DNA of 64,000 nt from Strigops habroptila (GCF_004027225.2 NC_044277.2:36009812-36073811); one strand, 5' to 3'; counted from the first letter of the stretch, positions 40,601 through 51,769 are shown. Notes: a model not told the origin generated them from the letters alone. Numbers and translations: made by a program.

Positions 40601-43600
40601 GCTTTTTCACCTCCCTTCGTAAGGATTCACCCCTTCTTGATCAATTAGTAGAGTGTTGTGAACTTGAGGCTGTAAAGCCGTTGCTCTGCAGCAAAGCTCA
40701 GAGGGTTAGTGTGTCATCTCCTTGTATTTTTCTCTGATGCTGGAGTTAATGAATATCAAAGACTCGAAATTAGTCCACCCTGCCTCACCCTTAATACAGC
40801 TTCAGAAGTTCACCACCTGCATGCAAATTGGATAGTCCTTGTCTTGGCTAGGTTGCTCCCCCAGATTGCTGTCCCATGCACAGGGTGCCATGGAGGAAGA
40901 GTAAGGTGCTCACTAAGGCTCTTAAATGGCTCCTCTGCCTGAGAGGCAAGAGCTCATACCTGATCATACCTCATCCCCATTTTCCTAAGCAAATGGCTGT
41001 CTCCCAGCCATGCTGGTTTCCATCCTTGTCATTTGAGCCAAAGAAGAAGGGAACTGGGTTTTTTTACATGTTTATAGAAAACTCATGTTAGAGACATTGC
41101 TTGCTGGGGCTCTGCCTTTCAGGAATTTAAGAGGAAAGATGAGTTTCAAATGCCTTGTTGGTGCGTGTTAGCATCTCACTGGGCAGGAACTCCACCAGCC
41201 TTGGGGAGAGGAGTCATGGAGGATTATCGGAGTTAGCGCAAGTGAGGGATAGTCACCAGGATGAACACTGGAGCCATGAAAATGGAAATGATGTTCAGGA
41301 GGGTTCTGCTTGCTGTTCCTACCCAAAAATGAAGACAAAGCCCACTGGGAAAATTAGAATTTTAAAAAAGAATCCATATATTGGCAAATAGTCGATTAAT
41401 ATTTCTATCCTTAAAAAGTAACAGTTAACAAATAAGCTTTTTCTTATTTTATTCTTAACACCTTATTTTGGAGAACATTATTGATTTGTCAAAGTCCATC
41501 TGTTTGTTTAGGTCCTAGACCAAAAGCATCAGTGTGGAAACTGATCCCCTCCCTTATCCAATAATTGCCGGAATATATTACCATATTTCCATTGCTTGAA
41601 TATATCTGCTTAGTATCAGCTCTGCTCAGCTTTCACAGTACAGCTTTAGTTCATATATTTTATCTTTTTGATAGTGAATGAGCAATCCACACATTGCAGT
41701 ACATTGATTTCAGCACATGGGCCCTCTCGAAAAGTGGGGAAATCACTGTTCTGTTTGGTTCTTAAAATATGCAGTGTGCTTTCAACAATAACTACTGAGG
41801 ATCAGATAGCGATGGAGAATGAATTTTTTGAAAGGTGCAGTCTTGAGCTTGTCATGTATTTAGGGAAAACTTTCCTGGGAAAACAGGCAGCTTGACGAGA
41901 TAATTTTGTAGCAATGCTTTTCTCCTGAATACATAAATTTAAGTTCAAGCTATCTTCTGCTTTGGCACCATACTGTATAAGTGTAAGCGTATATTATTGA
42001 CCTCTTTCTGTACTCATCAAAACCTAAATAAACAAGTCACTTCTCTCTGAAGTGGATAAAGTGAACCCCTAAATCCTAACTCCGCTAGTTACAGAGCTCA
42101 GTAAATGAATTCTGCAAATCCCATAGAGTGAAATATCAGGAAACCCTATGTGGTGGCTTCCCAAATGAAGCCAAATACAAGATGTGACAGAGAGAGACTT
42201 ATATCAGTCACAGAAGATTGCTCAATTTTCATAATACTCTTAGCAGGCCATCCACACGGAACTTTATCATCTGCTCTTGCTCAGTGTCTTCACCTTTTCC
42301 TTGCCATCAATCACCCTGACTCTTCCCAGGAGGCCTTGTCCATGACTGAAAGCTCCTTTATTGTCAAAAATTAGTTGTTATTTAGCCAGCGAACTAGCTT
42401 TTAAGGAAACATTGTCCTACCCAAGGGGCTTCAGCAACACAAGCCTGAGTTTGATGTCACTGTCATTGACTCAGTTCCTGTCTTACACTTGTTTTCTGCT
42501 TTCCCAGATCCTTAGACAGCAATTTATTTTTCATTAAAAGCAATTGCAAGTCTCAGATGGCTCTTAAGATGACAAAGAAAGCATCAGGTTTGACCCAGTA
42601 TGTCTATGTGTTCAATACCACCATTCATAATTGCTCCAGACACCAGGAGTGCACCTTGTGGAAATGTTCCAGCAAAGTGAAGAGCTTTGGGTTGGATTGG
42701 GTTGGTTTTTTAAGCTATTGCAGTTCATATTTAGCAGTGGTTTTTTTAGACCAGTAGGATTTAGATTACAGGAAGTGAATCTTTTTTAAGGAAGAAGTGG
42801 TATTCTGGGCTTTCATTTGTCATTGTGCTTCTTCAAATGAAGTGATAACTTACTAAGGAAAAAAAAATTCCATGCTTCCTTTTGTCTGGGCTGTTCAAAG
42901 AGACTGAAAAGAATTACTTGTCAGTGGAAACACACACCTTTATCTTTGTGGAAAATCCAGGCCTCTGTCATTTAGAAAAACCAGCTCCTGTTCTTCAACC
43001 CAAAGTTACATCCCCTTCAATGCGCCTTGTGTTTGTTCCCTTTCTCACAGACCACCTCCCCTGACGCTGTTTTTTCTTGACAGCAAGACCTGCAGTGCAT
43101 GTTTTGCAAAGCCTTTAATCTAATGGGTAGATCAGTATCAGTGTATTTTTCATTGTAGTGTGTTTCTTTTTTAATCAGTAGAGGTTGGTTTCTGTCTGAC
43201 TGACTTGTTCCCAGCCAGCTCCAAATGGCTGCTGCTATAGCAGATGTATGCAAAGCAGGACAAATGCTAATGAGTGACCATAAGCAAGAAGTGTCTGTCA
43301 TTTTTATTCAAAGCATGCAGGAGGATTTTGTAAGTGGTTAATTTGCCATTGACTGAGTGAGGATGCCAGATCTCCTTCATTCAAAAACATGAATTATCTC
43401 TAAGCAGGGATCCTGCTACTGGAAAATAGTCAGAAAGATGTTCAATTTATGGGACATAGGTTACAAGTGCAGCCTCAAGCCTTACTTGAAAGCACTCGCT
43501 TTAAAATAGTCAGTCACTGGTGGTTGTCCTACTTTGCACACAGCTTCTGGAGCAAAACATTTGAAGGTAAGATGTGGCAAATTAAAAAGCAACCATCTCC

Positions 43601-44448
43601 AACTGAAGGGAAAAATGACTGCAAAGCATCAGGTCTGGTTTTCAAATAACCTGCACCACTGGGTGCAAAAGAAGGATGGATTTTGCTCTAGCTTGCAAGA
43701 GCAAGATCGGTGCAATGCATTAATTTATTCATAGGCATTTGCAGAATTTGGCAGATTATCCTTATTCATGATGTATGTACCACACTGAGCGCATATGATG
43801 CTTTGCAAGAAAATTGTCCTTCCACTAAGGTTCATTGTCCCTGCTACAAAGCGGTCAAAATCTAATTACAATCAATATAGGCCAGACACTTAGTGGATGA
43901 GACCTGGAAGTTGAAGGAGCTTGATGTAAAAGGGCTAAGCTAAGTAAGTGGATTTAAGGAGTGTTCTTTGCAAGGAAGATAATGTGAGTTAATGAAACCT
44001 GAGGGAACCACCTAAAAAGGAGAAGCTGTCAGCTCCTTGTCTTCCTCTTTATCTTATTTTCTGGGTTTCAGAAGCGTTACTGTTGTGCAAACAAAGCAAC
44101 TCATGTAACTGCCTTGTTAGATATCACGCTGTCTCTCTCTTTTATTTTCAGGAGTATAAGTTCGATCGATACATAGAGAATGGCAAGAAGAAAACCACAT
44201 TCTACAAGGCAGGAAGAAAACTGAAGTATTTCTTAATGCCCTTTGGCTCTGGAATCAGCATGTGTCCAGGGAGGTTCCTCGCAATGAATGAGATGAAGAT
44301 GTTTCTTTTCTTACTGTTGGCTCATTTTGATGTAGAACTAGTGGAAAACAAATCTGTAAGACTTGATAACAGTCGTATGGGCCTTGGTATCCTCCTGCCA
44401 GACGTTGATATTGACTTTCGTTACAAGCTAAGGTCCTTAAGAAAGTGA
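26160..44448 (+). CDS. CYP7B1: CYP7B1, oxysterol/steroid 7-alpha-hydroxylase; join 26160-26296, 32706-33302, 33748-33954, 40001-40179, 44152-44448 (5' partial)
   Basis: CYP7B1 is an ER-anchored P450 that 7-alpha-hydroxylates 25- and 27-hydroxycholesterol in the alternative bile acid pathway. It also acts on DHEA and pregnenolone; in bird brain 7-alpha-hydroxypregnenolone is a known neurosteroid. Five exons join without frame breaks into about 472 residues. The human protein has 506, so roughly 35-40 residues of exon 1 (membrane anchor) are missing to the left. Visible P450 landmarks in order: the proline-rich hinge (GEPPL) at the start of exon 2; helix I with ASVGNT in exon 4, where Asn replaces the usual acidic residue as in the CYP7 family; the ExxR motif (ESLR) in exon 5; a PERF-like FDRY in exon 6; and the haem loop [10 protein letters not shown], with the Cys ligand codon at 44263-44265. 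The gene looks intact and functional. CYP7A1, CYP8B1 and CYP39A1 fit less well. BHLHE22 lies downstream in convergent orientation. Confidence 0.97.
28440..28620. promoter_or_regulatory. Candidate conserved noncoding element, intron 2
   Basis: High-complexity sequence with AATTGG, TAATAAGAGGATGATTA and TTACGTAA words and no coding signal. It stands out from the surrounding low-complexity AT-rich DNA. Motif texture is the only support. Confidence 0.22.
28626..28692. repeat. Poly(A) followed by (GA)n microsatellite
   Basis: An uninterrupted A run at 28626-28643 is followed by G-rich purines and then by about fifteen GA units to 28692. The entire tract is purine on this strand except for scattered T bases in the A-rich linker. 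It could adopt triplex DNA and is likely polymorphic in length. Confidence 0.92.
28960..29170. promoter_or_regulatory. Candidate enhancer with POU octamer, intron 2
   Basis: The perfect POU octamer ATTTGCAT (ATGCAAAT on the other strand) lies at 29019-29026 flanked by TAAT and TTAA. Several ATTA words follow (CATTAG, ATTATTAG). There is no open frame. The cluster suits an enhancer used by neural POU and homeodomain factors, but conservation is untested. Confidence 0.3.
32706..33302 (+). CDS. CYP7B1: CYP7B1 exon 3
   Basis: This is the largest coding exon, 597 bases, following a pyrimidine-rich tract and TTCAG acceptor and ending at a GTAGGA donor. The first two bases complete the Gly codon from exon 2, and the last base starts the next split codon. 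It encodes [11 protein letters not shown], the substrate-recognition B and F-G regions, and the highly CYP7B1-like segment ANIPIELLG. No stop or frameshift is present across 198 full codons. Confidence 0.97.
33303..33747 (+). other. CYP7B1: CYP7B1 intron 3
   Basis: A short 445-base intron from a GTAGGA donor to a CCCAG acceptor. It contains a C-rich run near 33549-33565. The last 150 bases (33590-33745) are unusually complex, with several ATTAG, TTAATTAG and TAATC words, and may be a noncoding element abutting exon 4. Confidence 0.92.
33748..33954 (+). CDS. CYP7B1: CYP7B1 exon 4 (I-helix exon)
   Basis: Acceptor CCCAG ends at 33747, and donor GTAATT starts at 33955. The first two bases complete an Ala codon and the last base begins the Glu codon of exon 5. 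The exon carries helix I with [11 protein letters not shown], in which Asn stands where most P450s have Asp or Glu, as is usual in the CYP7 family. [12 protein letters not shown] and the J-helix segment [13 protein letters not shown] follow. The frame is intact over 68 full codons. Confidence 0.97.
34030..34300. promoter_or_regulatory. Candidate enhancer, intron 4
   Basis: Immediately after exon 4 there are repeated homeodomain words (CTAATTGAC, CAATTATAAATTATG, CTAATTAAC) and a FOX-type TGTAAACA at 34129-34136, without coding potential. Support is motif density alone. Confidence 0.28.
37498..37517. repeat. 20-bp perfect palindrome of GA/TC units
   Basis: Four AG units followed by AT are mirrored by AT and four CT units, centred between 37507 and 37508. 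The palindrome is perfect across all 20 bases. It could bind a GAGA-type zinc finger or simply be a slippage product. Confidence 0.9.
37900..38260. promoter_or_regulatory. Candidate conserved noncoding element, intron 4
   Basis: A high-complexity stretch with TAATGATTATCGG, TTATGATC, CCATTATTGTGATTAAC and ATTGTCATTTGGGAT words and several CpGs, unlike neighbouring intronic DNA. No reading frame of a known family is present. Enhancer function is inferred from texture only. Confidence 0.28.
39000..39300. promoter_or_regulatory. Candidate enhancer with POU octamer pair, intron 4
   Basis: A perfect octamer ATGCAAAT at 39143-39150 is followed at once by the palindromic TATGCATA at 39151-39158, giving two adjacent POU-type sites. 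AATTAGCC and GATTAC words flank them. No open frame is present. This is the strongest motif-based enhancer candidate in the window. Confidence 0.33.
40001..40179 (+). CDS. CYP7B1: CYP7B1 exon 5 (ExxR exon)
   Basis: The acceptor is TTAATCGCAG ending at 40000 and the donor GTAAAC starts at 40180. The first two bases finish the split Glu codon. The K-helix ExxR motif reads ESLR at 40015-40026. [18 protein letters not shown] follows, the CYP7-type segment before the haem region. The exon ends on a codon boundary. The K-helix flank differs in detail from the human sequence but the invariant Glu and Arg are kept. Confidence 0.96.
40180..44151 (+). other. CYP7B1: CYP7B1 intron 5
   Basis: Four kilobases from a GTAAAC donor to a TTTTCAG acceptor. 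It is mostly unique DNA with average base composition. I see no transposon, no RNA gene and no convincing open frame in it. Confidence 0.88.
44152..44448 (+). CDS. CYP7B1: CYP7B1 exon 6 (haem-binding, terminal coding exon)
   Basis: The exon starts on a codon boundary after a TTTTCAG acceptor and ends with TGA at 44446-44448, giving 98 residues. [15 protein letters not shown] is the PERF-like region, and [10 protein letters not shown] is the haem loop with the axial Cys codon at 44263-44265. The C-terminus reads [11 protein letters not shown], slightly longer than the human end. Length and motifs indicate a complete, functional C-terminus. Confidence 0.97.
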   Translation, partial: EYKFDRYIENGKKKTTFYKAGRKLKYFLMPFGSGISMCPGRFLAMNEMKMFLFLLLAHFDVELVENKSVRLDNSRMGLGILLPDVDIDFRYKLRSLRK

Positions 44449-46147
44449 GTGGCTGCCTATATGCCTTCTACTAATCTCCATGTTGGCTCTGTTTTATCAC
44501 TCGGCTTTGTATTTTTGGAAGCATTTGCTTTTCCCTCTCTGCTTTTACCTCCTTCCTATTTGTTTCTGAGGAGAAAAGCCCTTGGGCTGGAGGTCTATAC
44601 CAGATGCAGGGACATGCAACCTCATTTTGTCCTGCCTGAGTTGTGAGTAGTAAGGTGAGATGACAAGAGTTTGGCCAAGTAAATAGTCCAATGTCCTTGC
44701 AAGACGGACCCCCCATCTCTTGGCCATGAATTGAGTAGGATTTACAGGGAGGATGACATCAAGCTGAATCCAGGCCATTTATATGGCAAATGGGCTCAGC
44801 AACACTTTGTCACAGAGATTAGATTGGGAGGTCCTATACACCCACCATCTGGAGGCATCTCTGCATCTGCTCGTAGAAGAATAATAGCAAGAAAGGGGGA
44901 ACTTAATTTTAGGGGGTGAAAGAATTTTTAGTGATTATTAGTCTAACTTTTTATTTACTCTGTTCTTCCCTTCCTGGTCTTCTGTGTCTTAGCCCTTATT
45001 TGGGAGATATAATGGAAGCTGTGTCAGGTGGTGGGGAATGATTTGCAAGACTGTCTTACTGGCAACACATTTCTGACTTCAGTTTGATGTACTGAGGGTG
45101 AATGCTTTGCCTTTTTTTTTTTTTTTGGTGCAATGCAAAGAAATTAAAATCTGTGATTTTTTCCTGCAGTCATTTTCAGTCAGAAGGGAGGTTCTGTTGA
45201 TTTTAATAGGATCTGGATCAAGCCTAAATTATCCATTTTGGCTTTTGAGCTACAAAAAGTATATTCTTCAGGGAGAAAATATATGAACCTGTTTGAAATA
45301 TCCTATCATATCAAAAATTACCTTCTGTTTCACTGATTTCTTAGTAACATGTCCATGTGTTTATTTCGAACATTTCTTGTGTTTGTTCATTTCTCCAAGA
45401 AGGCAAAAGAAGAAGAGGGCTTCAAGGGCAAGTGTGGTATTCTAAATCTACTTTTTAATAGTGTTTTACCGTGCCTAAGTTATGCATAGAGTAGTGTGAC
45501 CTGTGTTTGGAAACATACTTGTCCATCTACAGATTGGAAAACAGGCTCTTCCCTGCGGCCAAAATTTGGGAAAGTGGAAACCCTGGGCAGCCACAGAAGT
45601 TATCTGTATCCTGACTGCCCAACCTGCTTCACTGGGTGACCAGTGCTTGTTCCAAAATTAATTTCCCAGCAAGATGTTTAGACTCTGTCTCTTCCCAGCC
45701 ATCACTTCAGAGACTGATGAAGATTCTCATAGCTGTTCAGTCTCAATTTGCCAAGAGGATAATTGTGATGGGAGAGTAGCTATGTCTGTGGGCCTTGCCT
45801 TGTGTTCCCAAAAAACATCTCTTTGGGATGTGCCAATGTAAGTCTTTTAAAATCAGAATTTTACTCATCTCTAAAGCATTTGATGGCTTATGGATGGAAA
45901 CTTCTGCGTACATAGTAAGGATGAGAATTATTTATTGTTATTTGCATAGAAGCCTGTGTAGTTATTCATGTAAAGCACATACCCTAAATAAGCATCAGCA
46001 TCAGTAGGAAGGCTTTCAGAGATTGGCACAGCCACATTCTAAATCCTCCTAGGAGAAAATTGTAGTTTTGTGAGATATATTGGATAAACATTTTATCTTC
46101 ATATATAATATCAATAATGTCTACAGTGTTGGAGTACGCTTACATTA

Positions 46148-46215
46148 AATGGGCTTTGCAGTTGATTAAATGCTTTAACTTTGCTTCAACATTTAATCAA
46201 CAGCAAAAGCTGATT
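46148..46215 (+). other. Strong 68-nt RNA hairpin in the probable CYP7B1 3' UTR
   Basis: GTTGATTAAATG at 46161-46172 is perfectly complementary to CATTTAATCAAC at 46190-46201. Past one A/A mismatch five more pairs form (46155-46159 with 46203-46207). After a single bulged A at 46208, three pairs and, past a G/G mismatch, three further pairs follow. In total there are about 23 pairs with a 17-base loop at 46173-46189. The AATAAA at 46233 lies 18 bases past the stem. Size resembles a microRNA precursor, but the stem is AT-rich and a transposon-derived inverted repeat is an alternative. Confidence 0.65.
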
Positions 46216-46232
46216 ATTGCTTTGTGCCACAG

Positions 46233-46238
46233 AATAAA
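46233..46238 (+). terminator. CYP7B1: First AATAAA poly(A) signal after the CYP7B1 stop
   Basis: Canonical hexamer followed by a T/GT-rich stretch (TTTGTTTCTGTGG) that fits a downstream element. It is the nearest AATAAA to the stop codon on this strand. Use of this site is inferred. Confidence 0.4.
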
Positions 46239-46260
46239 ATTTGTTTCTGTGGAGAGATTC

Positions 46261-49200
46261 TTGCACTGGAGTTACTTACTCCTGTAGTTACTCTGTAGGA
46301 GCTATTCTGTACTCAGCCATAGCTCACAATGCAGTCTGGACATTAGAGCCTGCTTTATTGAGAGAGGAAATGTTAGTATCATTACACTGCTGACTGTATT
46401 CCATTATTGCTTAAGTGTAAGCTGTAAAATGTCTCATGCCACAGTTTTGATAAATCTTCCTTTGGCATTTCGAAACAAACCTGAAGCAACTGCAAAAATA
46501 ACCATAGGTATTTGTTTTAAACAGAAGACTTTTTAGAATACAAATAATTGTATTCTATTTTGGGGATTTTGAATTAGAATATCACAGGCTGCTGCATAAT
46601 TTGGTAGGACATAATAGGACTGTGTCAAAAGTACATGCAAATCATTAGTAATTTTGGATTAATTGCTGATCAGTTTGTGTAGTATCTATTTTGAAATTAA
46701 AAGAGCTAGATTGTCTCCAAAAGAGTCAATTAAATCTGTAGGGCATGCTTCCATTTAAAAAAGAATAAAAGGGTCAGAGTCTTTCCCAGGAGTTGCAGGA
46801 AACCTCCTTGAAGGCACTTGAATGTCTTGCATGGGGTTGGAGAGCACTCCTTGCACCACCACACAAGAGGCCAGCGTTTTGCTGGATAAAAGTGAGTTGC
46901 TCTTTTTGCTCAGGGACCAAAATGATCAAACGTAAAGCAGGGCCTACCCAGCTTGTCCTGGAACTGTGTCCCTGGTAACTCATGCTCCTGGTAGATTAGT
47001 TTTACTGGTAAGTAATGTATCACTTAGTGTACCTCAGCTGCAGAGGAGGTAGCCCTCACCCCCATATATAGTCATGAAACCTAGAGCAGGACAGAGGAAA
47101 AGCCCTTCTGATCCATGTACTCCTTAGCTGAGGAGGTGACTTATTGAAAGTCAGCAGCTGCTCTGACCAGGGGTGACTTGATATCCATGGAGCAGGGAGT
47201 GAAAGGCCCATGATGTCAATAAACCGTAGCAGTGCAACAGGATGAGGATACACCATTCCTGGAGGTCCCAGCTGGAGCCAAGCTGGCCACAATGTGCTGT
47301 GATGACAACAGCATGTTTTGTGATGTAGGACACAATGCAGTTTTTTATGACCTCTTCTGCCACAGAACCCAGGAGTGGCCAGCTCTTTGTGTCTGTCACA
47401 GGGCCACAAGGATGGCAAAGTCATCGATGCAGAGAAAGCAGTGCTGTTTACAGGCGTTCGGGTGCCAGTGGTGCTGCAGGGGTGAGTGGTGGGAGACATT
47501 CTGACCTTGTGCTTCTGTGTCCCTCCTCTCCCCTTCAGCAGGAGGGTCTGCCCTGCAAGCCCAGTGGTGCCTGCTCACCTCATCCACTGGCCAGGCAGGT
47601 GTAGGGTAAGCTAGGACGAATGTTTGGGTGCCCCTGGAATCTCACTGCTGTTCCTCTAGTGACATAGTGCATTCATCAGTCTTAAGATGTGACCTGTCTG
47701 GTCAGTACCAACCTCCGACTGTAAGTTGTCCCTGCCTATGGTTATATTGATAGTATCTTCTGCTATTAAAAAAAATAAAAATTAAATCACCTTTTTCTCA
47801 TTTAAAATAGATTTATTGAGTCAGTATGGCCCTTTACAGCACCTGAGAAAAGTGAATTCACCATGAACTAATGTGAATGCTAAAATGTGATTTTTTTATT
47901 ACTATTTTAATTTACAGATCGTATGTTTTCTATTTTCATGCCGGCACTCAGTACTGCTATAAGCTATTGTAAACTTTTTAAACTGTTACATTACTTAAAA
48001 GACCATGTTAGTCTACATGTACCTGACTGCAAATTAATCTCTCCCAACATGCCCTAATGTGCTAATACAAAACTGTCAAGAGTTGTTCTTGAGTTTATGC
48101 TTTTAAGCCAGTTGCATGTCGGTGTTGCTATTTTTATGAACAATTACTGGGCTGTGAATTTGTCTTGTAGAATTATAAATGATCTTTTATTTCATCATTA
48201 TTGAACTTTCTGACATTCAAAAGATTGTGGATTGCTCTTAATTGTGCAAACTGACATTCTGTATATAGATGAACAATGGTTAGGTTCTACCTTAATAGTT
48301 AATATACACCATTAAGGCTCTTAGATCGCATAAGGTAAATTGTGAATTTCTCAGCAAGAAAATTAAAATTTCATTATTTTAGTAATCTAACATCTTAAGT
48401 GAATTTTGTATTTCAAGGACAGAATAAAAATGAATATATCTATTTTAATATTGAATAACTGTCCATGGGATTTCTTTCCCACTTGCATTTACACTTTTCC
48501 CACAGATTCACAACTATTGCTTTCATTTTTAAGTTATTTAGTCAGCATACCACATTTTTCTGTAACTTGATCTTGCAAGGTATTTCAGTTTAAAAAAAAA
48601 AAAAAAAAAAAGCCTTAATTCAGCACTGGCATGGAGCAACTTCCTTGAATTTAGGAAATTATTAAATCTGGTTTACTCGCACATCAAACTTAAGCCACTT
48701 CTTACCAGATAAGAAAAAGGAGTGGTACATTCTTAGGATATTATTCAAAATTCATATAAGGATCTCCAATCCACTAGTGATTCCCAAATACATCTCCTAG
48801 GCTTTTCCTTTTGCAAACTTCTGCATAGTACAAGATGTACTACCTAGTGTAAAACTTTCTGTCCTCTCAGATCGTTCATTTTAAAAGGGGAGATTAATGA
48901 AAATTGTTACAATACACACCACGGTGCCAGCAAAGCACAGCTTAGCTTTTCTAAATATCACTGAGTTCTACAAGTAGGCATTTAATATGAAGATTGTACC
49001 CCAAAGACATCAGTGTTTCTTCATTTTCTTCATTTGCTCATGCAGAAATGCTTGTCAGGTATGGCTGTGAGGGTTGTTGAAGGTACGTCCTAAAGAAGAT
49101 AGACCTGCAGCAGTTTCCTGGGTTTGAGAATTGTAACTGTGTAATTGCTTTAACTCCAGGTCATATTAGAAGTTACTGAAGTTTACAAATAAAAAGTGAC

Positions 49201-50200
49201 ATTTTTTGAGATTCCATGAAGGGCACATTTCTGAGTGAGTTTTCCATGGTGGTCTGAAAGATGGCTTGGGGAGGGATTAATAAGACCTCCTAACACTGTA
49301 TAATACTTGGCTTGATACTAAGTTCTTTCTTCATGTTACTTATGTTGCATTGTATTTTAAAATGACTCAAGACATCAATTTGTGCATGACATATGCTTAA
49401 TTCATATGAATAGAGCTATTTTAACTGTCACACCATAGGAAGTGAAGTCTTTTCCCGCCTATTACCTAAACTAGCCTTTGTATCCTAGCTAGCCATGTCC
49501 CAATACCCACAACATAGCAGAAAAATTATCTCATTACAAAAACACCCCTTAAAACTATATGTGTGAAAGTATTGTGATCCTTAAGTTCTTTTCTATGTTT
49601 ATAAATAGTAGTAAGTATGAAGAAATAATTGCTGCATATATAGAAGCACAAAACAATTAGAAAATGTTGCATTTTCATTTGAAAGCAAAGAATTAAACTG
49701 TAGTGGGATCTTTATCCTCGTGTAAACCAGTACTGTGTCTGCATAGCCTGTCCTGTGCATCAGGCACTGAGTCTGTGTGAATACATCATTTGTAATAGCT
49801 GGAATGTGCTTGTCTTCAAAACTGTTTACACCAAAACAAATAACCAAAAAGAAGCCTAAGCTTCAGCTGCTCCTGCTAGGAGCCTTGCAGGATTCTATCT
49901 TGCAAGACTTTGTTAAACCGATTTTGGCACTGATGTGTTGGTTTGTATTTGTTTCCCCCTAAGCAGCAGCTATGAGTACAGCGAAGTTGAATAAAAGTCG
50001 AGGTTCTGGCTACAGGGAGAGTAAAAGACAGTAAGTAAACACCCCGGGATGACTTTTGACAGTGACTTCTTTCCTACCAGCTCATCTTTCCAACTACCTC
50101 TTTCTTCCAAACAGTTTAGCCGCAAACTCCTACAGGCTGCAAGGCTTTCCCTTTCTAATTTCCACCCCGTGAGCCAGTACATCGGCTTTCTGCTCAACGT
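46261..50200. other. Intergenic AT-rich DNA between the convergent genes
   Basis: No gene was recognised. 47056-47600 is a GC-richer segment whose minus strand stays open for 147 codons without a recognisable family; it may be an old repeat. A run of about 22 A residues lies at 48591-48612. The CYP7B1 3' UTR could extend into the first part through later poly(A) signals. Confidence 0.7.
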
Positions 50201-50229
50201 GGTTTTCAGATTACTTCTAAACATGAAAT

Positions 50230-50640
50230 CTTTACCGCAGCCCCTCGCAAAATCGGCATCGCAGGTAGCTACAGCTGGGAGCAGTGCCGCTAAAGCTTTG
50301 AACCTGAAAACTGGACGGGTATTGGTTGGGCCGGGGATTGATGGGGACGGGACTGAAGCACAAGAGGTGCCGCCGGTTCGGGAGGGCTCCGCTCCGGGAT
50401 CCCGCCTTGGAGTGTCCCCGGCCCGCGGCGGCGGCGGGACCCGCGGACCACCCCCCGCCTGCTCCCGCAGCCCGCCGGGCTCCGGTTCTCCGAACTCCTG
50501 CAAAAATCCTACAAGAGGGGAGAGAAGAGACTTCAGCCGCCCCTTTCTGAAAACAACCCCTGCTTCCAGGGATGCTGGAGTGGGGAAAAGAGGGAGAGGA
50601 CTCCCGGGGAGGTTCCTAGGGAAGCGGTCTGGGTGTTAGG
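50230..50640. promoter_or_regulatory. CpG island fragment
   Basis: CpG density rises sharply around 50370-50480 (GCGGCGGCGGGACCCGCGG-type sequence). It is the first of a series of CpG islands leading to BHLHE22. The frames open here are typical GC-rich shadows. A GTAAGT donor-like word lies at 50031, so an unannotated transcript is possible but unsupported. Confidence 0.45.
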
Positions 50641-50689
50641 TGAGTTTGGAGGGCTTCGGCTGATGGAGAGGAGGTTTACTCCGGAAAGG

Positions 50690-51090
50690 CTATTGTTTGC
50701 CCCTAATCTTCAATTACGAGGATTTCAAAATAGTATTAGAGGAGCAATCTGTTCTGCAACTTCTCGAAGAAATAATTGTTGATTTAGATAAGCACTGATC
50801 CCTTCAGCGTTTGATGAAGACGTTAATTTATGGCTGTCTAGCAGTTTATGGCTGTCATTAGATTTTCAGCTTTGTCTCTGTTCGAAATGTATCTTTCTTT
50901 TTATTTTAATCCGAGACAATTATGTAAGAAAACGGTTATGTTTGATCTAAAATGCACCGTTTTCCTATAGCATTTCAAATTATTCACAGATCATAGTTCT
51001 TACATGTGCATATATGAATTTAAAAATACAGCAGTAAAGTGCTTGAAACAGATCATAAATTTGCTTCATATTTTATTACACGTCTCTGAA
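50690..51090. promoter_or_regulatory. Candidate conserved noncoding element between CpG islands
   Basis: An AT-rich, non-repetitive block with CAATTACGAGG, GTTAATTTATGG, a repeated TTATGGCTGTC unit (about 50829 and 50847) and CATTAGATTTTC lies directly between two CpG-rich stretches. No coding signal. Its texture suggests a distal enhancer for BHLHE22. Confidence 0.3.
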
Positions 51091-51119
51091 TCAGGTTGAG
51101 AGGACAAGGGCAACTAGGG

Positions 51120-51610
51120 GCTTGGGGAAGGATTTAACCCTTCCCGAGGTGGAGAGCCGGCCAAAGCAGCGCAAACCCCCTCCGGAGCGCTTGGGGAGGG
51201 GGGCCTGACACCGATCTTATGAGTGACCACGGGGAAATGGGGCTGGCTGCCGCTCTTTGCTCATCTAGCAGCTGTCCCTTCTGCAGCGTAGCCGGCTGCC
51301 GGGGCTCCCCGAGTCAGGCCCGGGGCGCCGGCGCCGCCGCGCTGGCTCCCGCTCCCGGCAGTGGCTCCAGCCTTGGCTCCCGCCGGGGCCGGAAGGGCAC
51401 CGGGCCGGCGTGCAGGAGCAGCTTAACCCCTGCGGTGCTGCCTGAGCCAAGCGCGGTACTTCGCAGGGAGCCAGCACTGCCTCCGACGGCAGCCTACCGG
51501 GCGGGGGCCCAGCCTTGTCGAGCAGCCCCGGGGAGCGGGCGGCGGCGACAGGGACCGGGGCCGGGGCCCACCGCCACTTCCCCAAAGTTTTGTCCCGCCC
51601 CGCCAAGGAG
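51120..51610. promoter_or_regulatory. CpG island
   Basis: About 500 bases of GC-rich DNA with frequent CpG. Overlapping open frames on both strands have the Ala/Gly/Pro/Arg composition of noncoding GC-rich DNA and are not counted as genes. Probably an unmethylated Polycomb-type island belonging to the BHLHE22 neighbourhood. Confidence 0.6.
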
Positions 51611-51769
51611 CTGTTCCTCCCTTATTGAAGCCTTAGGATCTCTCTGGCCTGTTGGCAACGGGTGCGATCAAAGTTACAAATGATCCCGGAGAGAGTGGCC
51701 GAGATCTGGCTCGTTTATTTTAGCCCCCAACCCACCCCCCTCCGCCGCCACCACCACCACCAAAAAACC

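Larger units (their letters stand above)
44449..46260 (+). other. CYP7B1: Probable CYP7B1 3' UTR
   Basis: The first canonical AATAAA on this strand after the stop codon is at 46233-46238, with ATTAAA variants at about 45144 and 46144. A long 3' UTR reaching near 46260 is therefore plausible, but an earlier or later end cannot be ruled out; further AATAAA words occur near 46765, 47770, 48423 and 49188. A T12-14 run lies near 45115. Confidence 0.4.

Noticed and set aside
50049..50639. Plus-strand 196-codon frame
   Set aside because: Crosses from AT-rich to GC-rich DNA with a changing residue bias and no family resemblance.
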